Shown: one piece after another, positions 52,493 to 61,600 of the stretch
How positions within the stretch are numbered: the stretch's first letter is position 1
Layout: the number at the start of each line of letters is the position of its first letter
NCBI GenBank assembly: GCA_964393405.1
Contig: CAYMTR010000007.1
Location: 1 to 64,000, forward strand
DNA from: CAYMTR01 sp964393405
GTDB taxonomy: Bacteria > Bacteroidota > Bacteroidia > Bacteroidales > Prolixibacteraceae
Direction: 5' to 3'
Length of the DNA stretch: 64,000 nucleotides
Notes under the pieces: generated by a model
Databases searched by the model: none
Seen by the model: the letters and a program-made list of their open reading frames with translations, nothing else
What the model was told of the DNA's origin: nothing
Program-made: the position numbers and the translations under genes

Positions 52493-54305
52493 ATTTCTTT
52501 ATAGTTGCAATAAGATCGTCGCTGTTAATAGGTTTTATCAACACAAAATCACATCCTGCATCATAGCATTTCTCCTCATCATCTGGTAAAGCTAATGCTG
52601 TCTGGGCAATAATAGGAATGCCTGAATTTAATTTCTTAATTTCTCTGGTCGTATCATAACCATCCTTTTCAGGCATCATAATGTCCATGAGTATCAGGTT
52701 GACATTGTTGTTTTTAAACATTTCAATTGCTTCATTGCCATCTTTAGCCCATAGAAGATTAACTTTTGTCCTCTCAAGAAAAGCTTCAATAAAGAAATAA
52801 TTAGAATCAGTGTCTTCAGCAACAAGAATTGTTTTAGCATTCCAGTTTATATCACCGTAAACAGATGGTTTTGATATTGATATTTTTTGTTCTTTTTCAA
52901 TGGGAATGTAAAAAGTGAAGGTGCTTCCTTTGCCTTCTGTTGATTCTACTTTTATTTCTCCGTTGAGTAGTTCAACTATCTTTTTTGAAAGTGCTAGTCC
53001 AAGACCGGTACCTCTGTTTTTATTGGTATTGATATTGCCTGACTTGCCGAACTTCTTGAATATTATTTCCTGTTGATTTTCAGGAATACCAATGCCTGAG
53101 TCTTTTACAAAGAACAGTATCCTATTGTTGGTAGCAACAGAATATCCGAATTCTATTGTACCTTCCTCTGTAAACTTTAATGCGTTGTTAAGTAAATGGG
53201 TAAAAATCTGATATATCCTTTCCTGATCTGAATAAATCATAAATTGTGGATCAGGATGACCCTTAGATGTTTCTATCTGGATGTGAGTCTTTTCTAATAT
53301 GTTTTGTTTTGATTCTATGTCTGAGATCAGGTGATCAATTATGCTGTTGATGTAGCATTTCTCTTTTTTGGGTTTTACCTGATTTGTTTCAAGCTTAGCA
53401 ATTTCAATGATATTCTCCATTAAATTAAGAATATCGTTGCTGCTGTCTTGTATAAATTTTACATATTCCAGACGTTCTTCATGAGTCAAATTTGAATCAG
53501 CAAGAAGACTTGTGAAACCTGTTATCGCATGAAGTGGAGTTCTAATCTCGTGGGGCAAGTTGTCAAGGAAAGTAGTCTTAAGCCTCTCAGCTTCTTCAAC
53601 TTTTCTCTTTGCCCTGTGAAGCTCAGTTTCATTCTCTTTTTCCCCGCTAATATCACGCAGAAGAATAAGCTGGAAATTTTCATTGTTGTAAGAGAAATTT
53701 CTTACAAATTCAGAGAACCAATATATTTTCCCGGTCTTGGATATAAGCCTTTTTTCGAGGAAAAAAGATGTAAGACTTTTAGAGTTTAACTTGCTTAATA
53801 ATGACTCTTGTTTTGGAATATCTTCCTCGTAAGTCATTTCTTGCCACGACATCTGTGCTATTTCTTCAGTTGAATATCCTGTCTTTGCTACTAAATATGA
53901 AGAAATCCAAAGAGTCTCCTGAGTGTCTGTGTTTTTGATTATATAGCCATAGGGATTGTCGTTAAATATCTCCCTAAAGTCGTTGTTTTTAAATATTTGA
54001 GGAACGTTGAGCTTGAACTGTTGAATAATTACAATTATTTCTTCATCGCTCAATCTGTTATATGATAAAGTAACGTGTATTTTTTTCCGATCATTGTTGA
54101 TAATGCATCCGCTTTCATCAAACGCTTTATCTGGCATTTCGTCGAATTTCCCCCCTCTGATTGTTCTTTCTTTAAGTTCCTGTATCGTATGAATATCATT
54201 TCCAAAAAGATTCACGCACCACTTGTTAGTAGATAACTGCCTGGTCCTTAGATTTATGATAATAGTTGGTACAGGAATGTTCTGAAAAAAATGTTCTAAC
54301 CCCAT
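52482..54305 (-). CDS. Hybrid sensor histidine kinase with PAS domains and receiver
   Basis: Soluble hybrid kinase of 607 residues with no membrane helix. Two PAS domains occupy about 1-85 and 100-225 (the second: DTQETLWISSYLVAKTGYST). HisKA has the H-box FLDNLPHEIRTPLHAITGF. HATPase has the N-box LLNNALKF, DSGIGIPEN and GTGLGLALSKKIVE. The C-terminal receiver (about 485-605) has acceptor Asp in NLILMDIMMPEKDGY. There is no DNA-binding output, so it acts through phosphotransfer or another regulator not in the window. It is convergent with the importer operon. Confidence 0.93.
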   Translation of the reverse strand: MGLEHFFQNIPVPTIIINLRTRQLSTNKWCVNLFGNDIHTIQELKERTIRGGKFDEMPDKAFDESGCIINNDRKKIHVTLSYNRLSDEEIIVIIQQFKLNVPQIFKNNDFREIFNDNPYGYIIKNTDTQETLWISSYLVAKTGYSTEEIAQMSWQEMTYEEDIPKQESLLSKLNSKSLTSFFLEKRLISKTGKIYWFSEFVRNFSYNNENFQLILLRDISGEKENETELHRAKRKVEEAERLKTTFLDNLPHEIRTPLHAITGFTSLLADSNLTHEERLEYVKFIQDSSNDILNLMENIIEIAKLETNQVKPKKEKCYINSIIDHLISDIESKQNILEKTHIQIETSKGHPDPQFMIYSDQERIYQIFTHLLNNALKFTEEGTIEFGYSVATNNRILFFVKDSGIGIPENQQEIIFKKFGKSGNINTNKNRGTGLGLALSKKIVELLNGEIKVESTEGKGSTFTFYIPIEKEQKISISKPSVYGDINWNAKTILVAEDTDSNYFFIEAFLERTKVNLLWAKDGNEAIEMFKNNNVNLILMDIMMPEKDGYDTTREIKKLNSGIPIIAQTALALPDDEEKCYDAGCDFVLIKPINSDDLIATIKKFIL

Positions 54306-54389
54306 AAGACTCTTTTTAACCCCACTAAAAAAAATATTAATTTAACAATAAACAATAGCTAAAACCATTTTTTTGATGAATGTCACAAA

Positions 54390-55796
54390 TTATTTGAGCA
54401 ATGCATCAATAAGTTTTATAAGATTATCAATATCAAGCTTTTTTGCAATAATTTTTTTGTCTTTATCCAGTAGGTAAATCAATGGTGTAGTCTGAACATT
54501 GTATTTGTACCTGAATTTTGATGCGTGTTTGGGATCCCATACATTATGCCAGTCTGTAAGACCATGCTTTTCTACAAATTCAACCCACTCCTTTTTATCG
54601 TCTAAGGTACATACCGAGAATAAATCAACACTTTTGGCCATATAATTCAGAAACAGTTTGTTATACAATTCCGGAACTTCCTTTTTGCAATGTCCGCAAT
54701 TGGGTTCCCAGAAAAGAAGGACAGTAAGTTTAGCCTGGACCTGATGGAGACTTTCAATTTCTCCGTTAATATTTTCCATTACCAATTCCGGAGCTGTTTT
54801 GCCAATAATATTTTGTCTTGTGAGGAAAGCTTCCTCTGCAATTTTTCTCATTTTTGTTGAATCAGCCCATGTTGCTTGTCCACTAAGATAAACTTCATCA
54901 GCAATCTTTAGAAAGACAGCATCCATTCCCATAATTCTCGACTTTACGCTATTGTTTAGCAAGTATTGTGAGATATACTGGAACATCGTTGGGTTGCCCT
55001 TCGATTTATTTATGACATTCATAGCCTGTGGAATTATAGAATCAGGCGACTGTATAAGTATTTTGTTAAAATATGCATCAAGTTTCGAATTTAGCAACGG
55101 AGTATATAATATTCTTTCATCGTTAAAATTGATGTTGTCCAAAAAATGATCCCTTCGGTAATTGTAGTAATGAAACCATACAATTGAGTCGTATTTTGGA
55201 TTGTCTCTGCCCACTTCAGGTTCAGGTATTATTACTTGGTCGGCTGCTTTTATGAAAAGAGAATACATGGTTCCGGGATATTTGTTGCCTTCATCGTTCA
55301 TGTATTTAATCATTTCCTCGTCCAGAAGGTTCATCTTTTGTGCAGCCTCACTGATTTTTGTGGTATCGCTGTCTTTTAACTGAGTTTCAAGTATACCTTT
55401 CAACTTTGATTTTTCCCTGAGGTAATTTTGGTAAGCCAGAAAGTTTTCGCTTTCTACTGCTTTTTGAATTTCCAGTTTATCATATAAGCTGTTGATATCT
55501 GTTGAAACAGAAAATTCCTGATCGTTTCCAACAAGAAAATCGAAATAAACTTTATCGTTGAGATACAAGACATATAGTCCTTCCTGTAGTTTTTTATCAC
55601 CAGCGAATACTCCTTTGCCTTTATTATCAAGCTTAATTGTGTCGTTGATATATATTTTGCCATCGAAATGGTGGGCAAGAAAAACAGAAGTATCTTTTAT
55701 TCCTGACCAATTGATAGAAATACGATAACCTTCAGCTTTCGAAGCGAAGGTTATCAATAGAAAAACGATTGTGAGATAAGCAATTTTCCTAAGCAT
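54390..55796 (-). CDS. TlpA-like thioredoxin-fold envelope protein (DUF4369/DUF5106 type)
   Basis: Exported thiol-disulphide protein of 468 residues. Signal peptide (1-20), an N-terminal DUF4369-like beta domain (about 22-115), a helical DUF5106-like middle (about 120-320) and a TlpA/AhpC-TSA domain (about 330-468). The redox motif is C367-G-H-C370 (FWEPNCGHCKKEVP), with the cis-Pro region VQTTPLIYLLDKD. Such proteins reduce or shuffle disulphides in the periplasm. It follows the DUF4097 gene by 38 bp and may be part of the ECF operon. A TTTG-N17-TATTTTTG element just upstream (55804-55832) could also drive it, although the leader would be almost nil. Confidence 0.9.
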   Translation of the reverse strand: MLRKIAYLTIVFLLITFASKAEGYRISINWSGIKDTSVFLAHHFDGKIYINDTIKLDNKGKGVFAGDKKLQEGLYVLYLNDKVYFDFLVGNDQEFSVSTDINSLYDKLEIQKAVESENFLAYQNYLREKSKLKGILETQLKDSDTTKISEAAQKMNLLDEEMIKYMNDEGNKYPGTMYSLFIKAADQVIIPEPEVGRDNPKYDSIVWFHYYNYRRDHFLDNINFNDERILYTPLLNSKLDAYFNKILIQSPDSIIPQAMNVINKSKGNPTMFQYISQYLLNNSVKSRIMGMDAVFLKIADEVYLSGQATWADSTKMRKIAEEAFLTRQNIIGKTAPELVMENINGEIESLHQVQAKLTVLLFWEPNCGHCKKEVPELYNKLFLNYMAKSVDLFSVCTLDDKKEWVEFVEKHGLTDWHNVWDPKHASKFRYKYNVQTTPLIYLLDKDKKIIAKKLDIDNLIKLIDALLK

Positions 55797-55834
55797 ATAA
55801 TTTCAAAAATAAATTCAATGCAAAATAGCAAATT

Positions 55835-56878
55835 TTATTCCAACAGATCAACTTTGCCATATTTGCTGACAATATTTACTGTGGAATAATTTGAATTTTG
55901 TCCAATATTGGCTTCGACAAATGAATTGAAGTCATCTTTTATTGATTTGATGATTTCCCCCTTAGGAAGTTTGGTGTCACAAAATTGGGTGTCGCTTTTT
56001 AATTTGTAGCCGGCATTCTTATCAATTTTAATTCTGATGTTCCCGTATTTGTTATCGACTTTAATTTTTTCAAAATCCTTATGTACATGGTTCACAAAAA
56101 CATCCCCGTACTCCGTTTCAAGCTCTAATTTTGATTTTAAATCTTCAATCTTCCAAGTGGTGAATTTCGAATCGGCAGATAAAGTTTCAGCAATTGAAAT
56201 AAAGAAGTTATCATATTGAGATTCAGAAGATAAACTAAGGCATTTATTTAAAATGAGTGTGGAATATTCAGACTCTAATGAAGCCCTTCCAATAGCATCT
56301 GCATTGAATTTTGAATAAGCAATATCTGCTACAAGAGAATTTATTTTGTCAAAAGAAGCATTCCCGTATTTCAGCTCAATTTCAATGTCTTTCTTTTCCG
56401 GGGCAAGAAGGGTTTTTCCTTGAATATTGCCATACGAAATTTCAAATTTCCCTCCTGAAGTCAAATCTCCAAGAGTAACATTTCCAAATTTATTTTCGAC
56501 CTTAATGTATTTATTTATAGGGATATTGATAGTATAATTGATGTTGAAATTCTTATCTCCCCTGAAGTTATTATCGATCACTGTTTTAGCTTTAACCTTA
56601 CCATCTTCGTTTGAAAATTCAAAGCGGATATCACTTGCTATTGAGCGGGCTTTGCTTTCTGATGAGCCGTTAATTTCTATAACTACATCTATTGTGACCG
56701 AATCATCCCTGGTATTCATGAAGTTGATGTTTCCGAATTTGTTCTCAACAGATAGTGAACTAACATTCTTGAGTGACCAGCTTTTGTGTATTTTTTTTGA
56801 AAAATCTGCTTTCGCCGATATGCTAAGACCTAATGCGACAATTATAAGCAGAAGTATTTTAGATAGAAGTGTTTTCAT
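55835..56878 (-). CDS. DUF4097-type exported beta-helix-like protein of the ECF operon
   Basis: Protein of about 347 residues from ATG 56878 (a longer ATG start at 56914 is possible but puts charged residues before the signal). Signal peptide MKTLLSKILLLIIVALGLSI, then repeated short strands with the pattern 'VENKFGNI/V' (SVENKFGNINFMN, VENKFGNVTLGDL, ELKYGNASFD, ETEYGDVFVNH, VDNKYGNIRIKI). This repetitive right-handed-helix style is the DUF4097/DUF4098 'putative adhesin' family. In this phylum it commonly sits downstream of an ECF sigma and anti-sigma. Role: probably an envelope-stress or surface component. Confidence 0.86.
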   Translation of the reverse strand: MKTLLSKILLLIIVALGLSISAKADFSKKIHKSWSLKNVSSLSVENKFGNINFMNTRDDSVTIDVVIEINGSSESKARSIASDIRFEFSNEDGKVKAKTVIDNNFRGDKNFNINYTINIPINKYIKVENKFGNVTLGDLTSGGKFEISYGNIQGKTLLAPEKKDIEIELKYGNASFDKINSLVADIAYSKFNADAIGRASLESEYSTLILNKCLSLSSESQYDNFFISIAETLSADSKFTTWKIEDLKSKLELETEYGDVFVNHVHKDFEKIKVDNKYGNIRIKIDKNAGYKLKSDTQFCDTKLPKGEIIKSIKDDFNSFVEANIGQNSNYSTVNIVSKYGKVDLLE

Positions 56879-57401
56879 GATTATTAATTTGTATTTGTTT
56901 ACTTTCGATTTCATCTAATATTTTATTGATTATGTCGAGTTTTGTTTTGTAGTATGTGATCAGGGCATTAATTACCCTTTCATCACCCGGTGCTGTATTC
57001 AGCTCATTACAAATCTGTTCGTAAGTATTGTCGTACTCTTCTAATTCCTTAATTATTAATTGAAGAGATTGATTGTTCTTGCCATATTTCTCACACAGAT
57101 TTGACAGTTTCTGAGTTTGTTGATCTATAGTGCTGGTATAATAAAATTCAACATCAGCATAATTTTCAGAAATATCACCTAAAGTCATGAACTGTTTTCC
57201 ATGTTGCGGTGGATAGGAATAAACGATTAACGCAATAATTAGAACTGCTACTATTCCCGAAGCGAAGCCTATCCAGTAATTAGGGCGACCTTTTCTTTTG
57301 GAATTAAGCTTTAATTCAAACCTCTCAAAGTGACCTTCCGGTGGAAAATCATTTTGGATTTCATTCTTTGCTTCTGTAATTAACTTTTCAAATTTATCCA
57401 T
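56859..57401 (-). CDS. Putative single-pass anti-sigma factor
   Basis: Protein of 180 residues from ATG 57401 (TGAGATG junction with the sigma gene stop; an upstream ATG at 57413 overlaps it). The cytoplasmic N-terminus (DKFEKLITEAKNEIQNDFPPEGHFERF-like) is short. One membrane helix lies near residues 44-63 (YWIGFASGIVAVLIIALIV). The periplasmic part is mostly helical (LIIKELEEYDNTYEQICNEL). Position directly after an ECF sigma gene, one-helix topology and overlap with DUF4097 argue for an anti-sigma factor. No zinc-type HxxxCxxC motif is visible, so inhibition would be by another mode. Confidence 0.75.
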   Translation of the reverse strand: MDKFEKLITEAKNEIQNDFPPEGHFERFELKLNSKRKGRPNYWIGFASGIVAVLIIALIVYSYPPQHGKQFMTLGDISENYADVEFYYTSTIDQQTQKLSNLCEKYGKNNQSLQLIIKELEEYDNTYEQICNELNTAPGDERVINALITYYKTKLDIINKILDEIESKQIQINNHENTSI

Positions 57402-57402
57402 C

Positions 57403-57960
57403 TCACACTCCATTTAATTCCATTTCAACTGACTTTAAAATCGATTTCAATTTCTCTTTCGCTCTATGATAAATAATTCGTGATGAGCCGTTAGAAATTT
57501 TTAAAATTTCAGCAATCTCGTCGTGATCATAACCTTCGAGCAGAAATAATGAAAGAACGATACGGTAATTATCCTGAAGACAATTAATTGCATTCTTAAT
57601 CATTTCAGGAGTAACATCCCCGATAAAATCCTGTTCAGATTGGCAATCCTCAATTTTTTCGGATAGTTTTGAAAGGTCACTAATGAATGTCTTCCTTTTC
57701 CTTAATTGGTCTATAGACTTATTAATTACAATTCTCTTGAGCCATCCTCCAAAATTTACATCACCTCTGAAAGAATCAAGTTGTCGGAATGCAGCTATAA
57801 AAGCTTCCTGCATTGCATCTTCTGCCTCGGCCGAGTTATTCAGAATGCGAAGACTTACGTTGTACATTCCGCGGTAAAATCTTTTGTACAACTCAGTCTG
57901 TGCCTTGCGGTCACCCTTTTTGCATAGTCCTATAATATGATCCAGAATTTGATCTTCCAT
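57403..57960 (-). CDS. ECF-type RNA polymerase sigma-70 factor
   Basis: Sigma factor of 185 residues. Region 2 is visible as YKRFYRGMYNVSLRILNNSAEAEDAMQEAFIAAFRQLDSF-like sequence with the core DAMQEAF motif. Region 4 contains CLQDNYRIVLSLFLLEGYDHDEIAEILKISNGSSRIIYHRAKEKLK-like helix-turn-helix sequence. It belongs to the RpoE-like ECF group common in Bacteroidota. It is first in the operon with the anti-sigma and DUF4097 genes and has a matching ECF promoter upstream, pointing to self-activation. Confidence 0.95.
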   Translation of the reverse strand: MEDQILDHIIGLCKKGDRKAQTELYKRFYRGMYNVSLRILNNSAEAEDAMQEAFIAAFRQLDSFRGDVNFGGWLKRIVINKSIDQLRKRKTFISDLSKLSEKIEDCQSEQDFIGDVTPEMIKNAINCLQDNYRIVLSLFLLEGYDHDEIAEILKISNGSSRIIYHRAKEKLKSILKSVEMELNGV

Positions 57961-57981
57961 CTTTCTTTGGTTCGAGTATAT

Positions 57982-58007
57982 GACGAGAAGAATGATTGAG
58001 TGTTACA
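57982..58007 (-). promoter_or_regulatory. ECF-type promoter of the sigma/anti-sigma operon
   Basis: Minus strand TGTAAC (58007-58002), 16-bp spacer and CGTC (57985-57982). GTAAC plus CGTC at 16 bp is the standard bipartite ECF pattern. It ends 21 bp before the sigma start codon, consistent with autoregulation. Confidence 0.65.
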
Positions 58008-58645
58008 AAATAAAAGGAAATTTCGTGAAATATTTTTGAAAATGGTTTTTAAATCATGGAATTCAAATTAAGAAGCTTATGCATTCCAATCAAATTGTAT
58101 AATAATTACTACCATATAGCTACCAAATAGCCAGCAAATAGCCAGCAAAGAGCCACTTTCTCCCATCATAATGGGAGAAAGTGGCTCTTTGCTGGCTATT
58201 TGGTATGGCTTTATTGGAAAGGGGTTAGAAACAAACAGTATATTTGTTTTTGGTAAGTACCTTGCTAGGAAAGTTCATTAAAGAAAACATAAATAGAATA
58301 GCAATGCATAAATTAATCAGATGGATTAATTGTGAATGACGTCTTTAAGATAGTGATTTGTTTGATATAGTGATGGAAATAATTGTAGAAAATATAATAT
58401 TTCAATCAATAATAAATTGAAAATCATATCAGAAATAAAAAAAAAATGCTAAAATTTGTGCAGTAATGACAAAAATGAATATTTTTGTTAAAAGGACATT
58501 AAGAATTAAGCGTTTTTGTTATTTGACCGATGGTTGGATTTGGGTTTTAAGCAATATTGACAGGTTTGGTACGTTGATATGAAATAGCAGAAACGAAAGA
58601 GTTTTTAAATTGAAAAGATTGAGTAAAACTATTTAAACGATAAAT
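58008..58645. other. Long intergenic region upstream of the SprB-repeat gene
   Basis: Besides the hairpin at 58121-58205, this 638-bp AT-rich stretch holds no ORF with coding character. About 440 bp lie between the hairpin and the start of the giant gene. No clear TTG...TAnnTTTG promoter at normal spacing was found, so the giant gene may have a long leader or a different sigma factor. Confidence 0.5.
58121..58205. repeat. Long near-perfect hairpin containing 11-bp tandem repeats
   Basis: A 31-bp arm (58136-58166) is perfectly complementary to 58171-58201 around a CATA loop. After an 11-nt bulge (58125-58135) four further pairs form (TACC 58121-58124 with GGTA 58202-58205). The bulge is one unit of an 11-bp tandem array running through the left arm: ACCATATAGCT, ACCAAATAGCC, AGCAAATAGCC, AGCAAAGAGCC (58111-58154). 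There is no T run, and it lies upstream of both flanking genes, so it is not a terminator for either. Confidence 0.9.
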
Positions 58646-61600
58646 ATGTTTTTAAAGCGATTAAGCGCTGCATTGGTTGGAATAGTGTGTTTTGGAAGTA
58701 TAGCTGTGGGGGCTGAAAACTTTACACAAACCAATGCAACAAACAGTGGGAAAGGGAATCCTCTTGTAGCTCCATTAGGTGTATCATTTGGTCTAAATCC
58801 TATTGCTCCGGAATGTAATGGGGATAATAATGGTAGCTTAGAAGTAATAATTACATCGGGTGTTGCACCTTTTACCTATAGATTACAAAAGAATAATGGA
58901 GCCTTGGGACCCAATGTTGTTAATACATCATCAACTTTTATCATACCAAACTTATCTGCAGGAACATATAAAGTTTATATGACAGATGGAGAGGGTACTA
59001 CTTCTGACCAAACACAGACAATATTCGATAATCCGATACTTTCCGTTGCTCTTGAAAGCTCTGTTGTGTCACCTCAATGTTCTGGGGGGACTGCAAATAT
59101 TTATTTTGAAGCTTCAGGGGGTAGTGGTTCAGGTTATGCTTATAACCTTTATAGAAATGGAACACCTGATGGCTCAAATTTAACAGGTGATTTTACCGGA
59201 AAAGGAGAAGGTAATTATTTTGTGACCGTTACAGACAGCAGGAATTGTACTAAAAACTCTTCAGTTACAGTGCAGGTTAATGTTCCGGATCCTATAAACT
59301 TCAATCATAATATAATAAATGAAGTTAATTGTGATAACAGTTTTGCGACTGTTCAATTCTTTAATCTGCCAACAGATCAGTTTGATATTGAAGTTCGAAA
59401 TACAACTTTAGGTAAAACATATACAAGTCATACAGCTGATTTTATTTATTCAAATCTCGAAGCCGGATCTTATTCTGTAATTGTAACAAGATCTAGCTGT
59501 CCTACAGATACTGAGACTTTAACTTTCACGTTGGATCCATTTAGTCCAATTACAGTTTCAACTACTCCAAATTCACCTATTGAATTAAGCTGCGGTGGAA
59601 TAAATGATTTAAAAGATGTTTCTGTAACAATTAACGGTGGAAGGACAGGAAGACAAGTAAAAGTTGTAATGGATGACAACAATGAAGCGACTGTTAATCA
59701 AGAGGGTACTGTAAGTTATGGTACACCGGTATCGTTTACCGGTCTTGCAGCAGGAAGCTATACAATTAAGTGGAACGATTCCGAAAATCTATCATGCTCA
59801 GGTACTCAATCATACGTTATAAGTAATCCGTCTTCTCCAATAGAATGGCTGAATGATCCTATTGGAATAGCTACAAATTGTAACGGTGATGATACCGGTG
59901 TTATTCAGATAAATGTTAATGGTGGAACAACTCCTTATACTTATTATGTTGATGGAATTGCAAATCCTTCCCCAATAAACAAACCTGCAGGAACATATAC
60001 TGTTTATGCAGAAGATTCTAAAGGATGTATAACTGAAGATCGTACAGTTATTATTACTCAGCCTGATCCGGTTGTAGCAACTCATAACCCTGCAGATGAT
60101 GTTCATTTGACTTGTCCAATAGGAAACGATGGTGAAATTCATATGAATGTAACAGGAGGGGTTGGAGCTTATAAATACGATCTTATATATTCAAGTACAA
60201 GTGTTGCATTCAGAAGTAACATTCCGACTAGTGATGTAATTTCCATTGGCTCATTATCTGGAAATACATATAATGTTCAGGTAAAAGACGAGAACAACTG
60301 TCCGGCAAACCTTATTTCAGATATTAGTATCAATGAACCTGAAGAGATTACGCTATCTGAATTTAATTTAAGCCCAATTAAATGTTATGGTGATTCAGCA
60401 CAGCTTGTTGTGCAGGCAGTTGGAGGTAGCAGTTCGTTAATGACATATGAGTTATTTATAGGAAATCAGCTTATTGATCGGCAAGAAACATCCGGAGTTG
60501 TAAATTTCAATGGTTTGAAATCATCAGATTACTTGCTGAAAGTATGGAGTGACCCTTCTTGTCCCTATATATTGAAAAGATTTAATGTTCCAAATAAAAA
60601 GGAACTTGTTGTTACAAATGTAGATGATTCAATAATGATGAGATGTCCGGGTGATGTTCCTACATATTTATTGAATGTAGATGGGGAAGAGCCATTTTCA
60701 TATTCTGTCGGGAGTTTGGTAGATGTGCCATTTGGCGTGGGAAACAAATCAGTGCTAATAAATTCAGGTTTATTTGCCAGAGCAGATGGTTATCTTAACA
60801 AGATTACTATTAAAGACGGAAATGGTTGTGAAAAGGAATATGATATTGTAATATATGAACCTAATCAGATTACAGTAAAAGATATTGAAAGTGACCCTGT
60901 AAAATGTAAAAACAGCAATAATGGTCATCTTTATTTTACCATTGAAGGTGGTACTCCTAGATATACAATTAATTACACTAATACTGCTACATCAATAACA
61001 AAGACAAAATTTTCTTCAAATGGAAATGTTGCTATTGAAACGCTTGCTGCAGGTACATATAATTTCGTTATAACAGATAAGAATTTATGTACAACATCAA
61101 CTCCAATGCCTATCATTGAAATTGGTGAGCCTGAGCTATTCCAGATAGAAGGACCAGTTTATGATCCGATACTATGTTTTGGAGAATCTACAAGCGTTAA
61201 TATTTCTGCTACCGGTGGATGGGTAGATGACAAAAATATTACGATCAAGGGGCAGGGTATCACAACAACAATTTCATCGGGAACAAATTATGACCTTAAG
61301 GCTGGGAGTTATACACTTACTGCTATAAATGGTGATGGCTGTAAAGCTTCGAGTATTTTAAATATTTCACAACCGGATAAACTTGTTTTAACGCTTGGAG
61401 ATGTTGATAATGTTAGTTGTTTTGGACAAGATGATGCTGTAATCCGCTTCTCTGTTAAGGGAGGGGTGCTTGATTATCATTATGACCTTATTGGAGATGT
61501 ATCGCAAGCAGATGATTTCTCCGGGTTGAACGATTCAATTGTAGGGGGAATATTAGAAGGAACCTATCAGCTTAAAGTAAGAGACGCAAATCTGTGCGAG

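Noticed and set aside
58111..58154. CRISPR array
   Set aside because: Units of 11 bp are directly adjacent with no spacers, and no cas genes are nearby.
58121..58205. Intrinsic terminator
   Set aside because: No T run follows on either strand, and both flanking genes point away from it.
59810..60142. 110-codon minus-strand ORF rich in Ile, Ser and Cys
   Set aside because: It is the reverse of SprB-repeat coding sequence, whose frame is continuous and has clear repeats.
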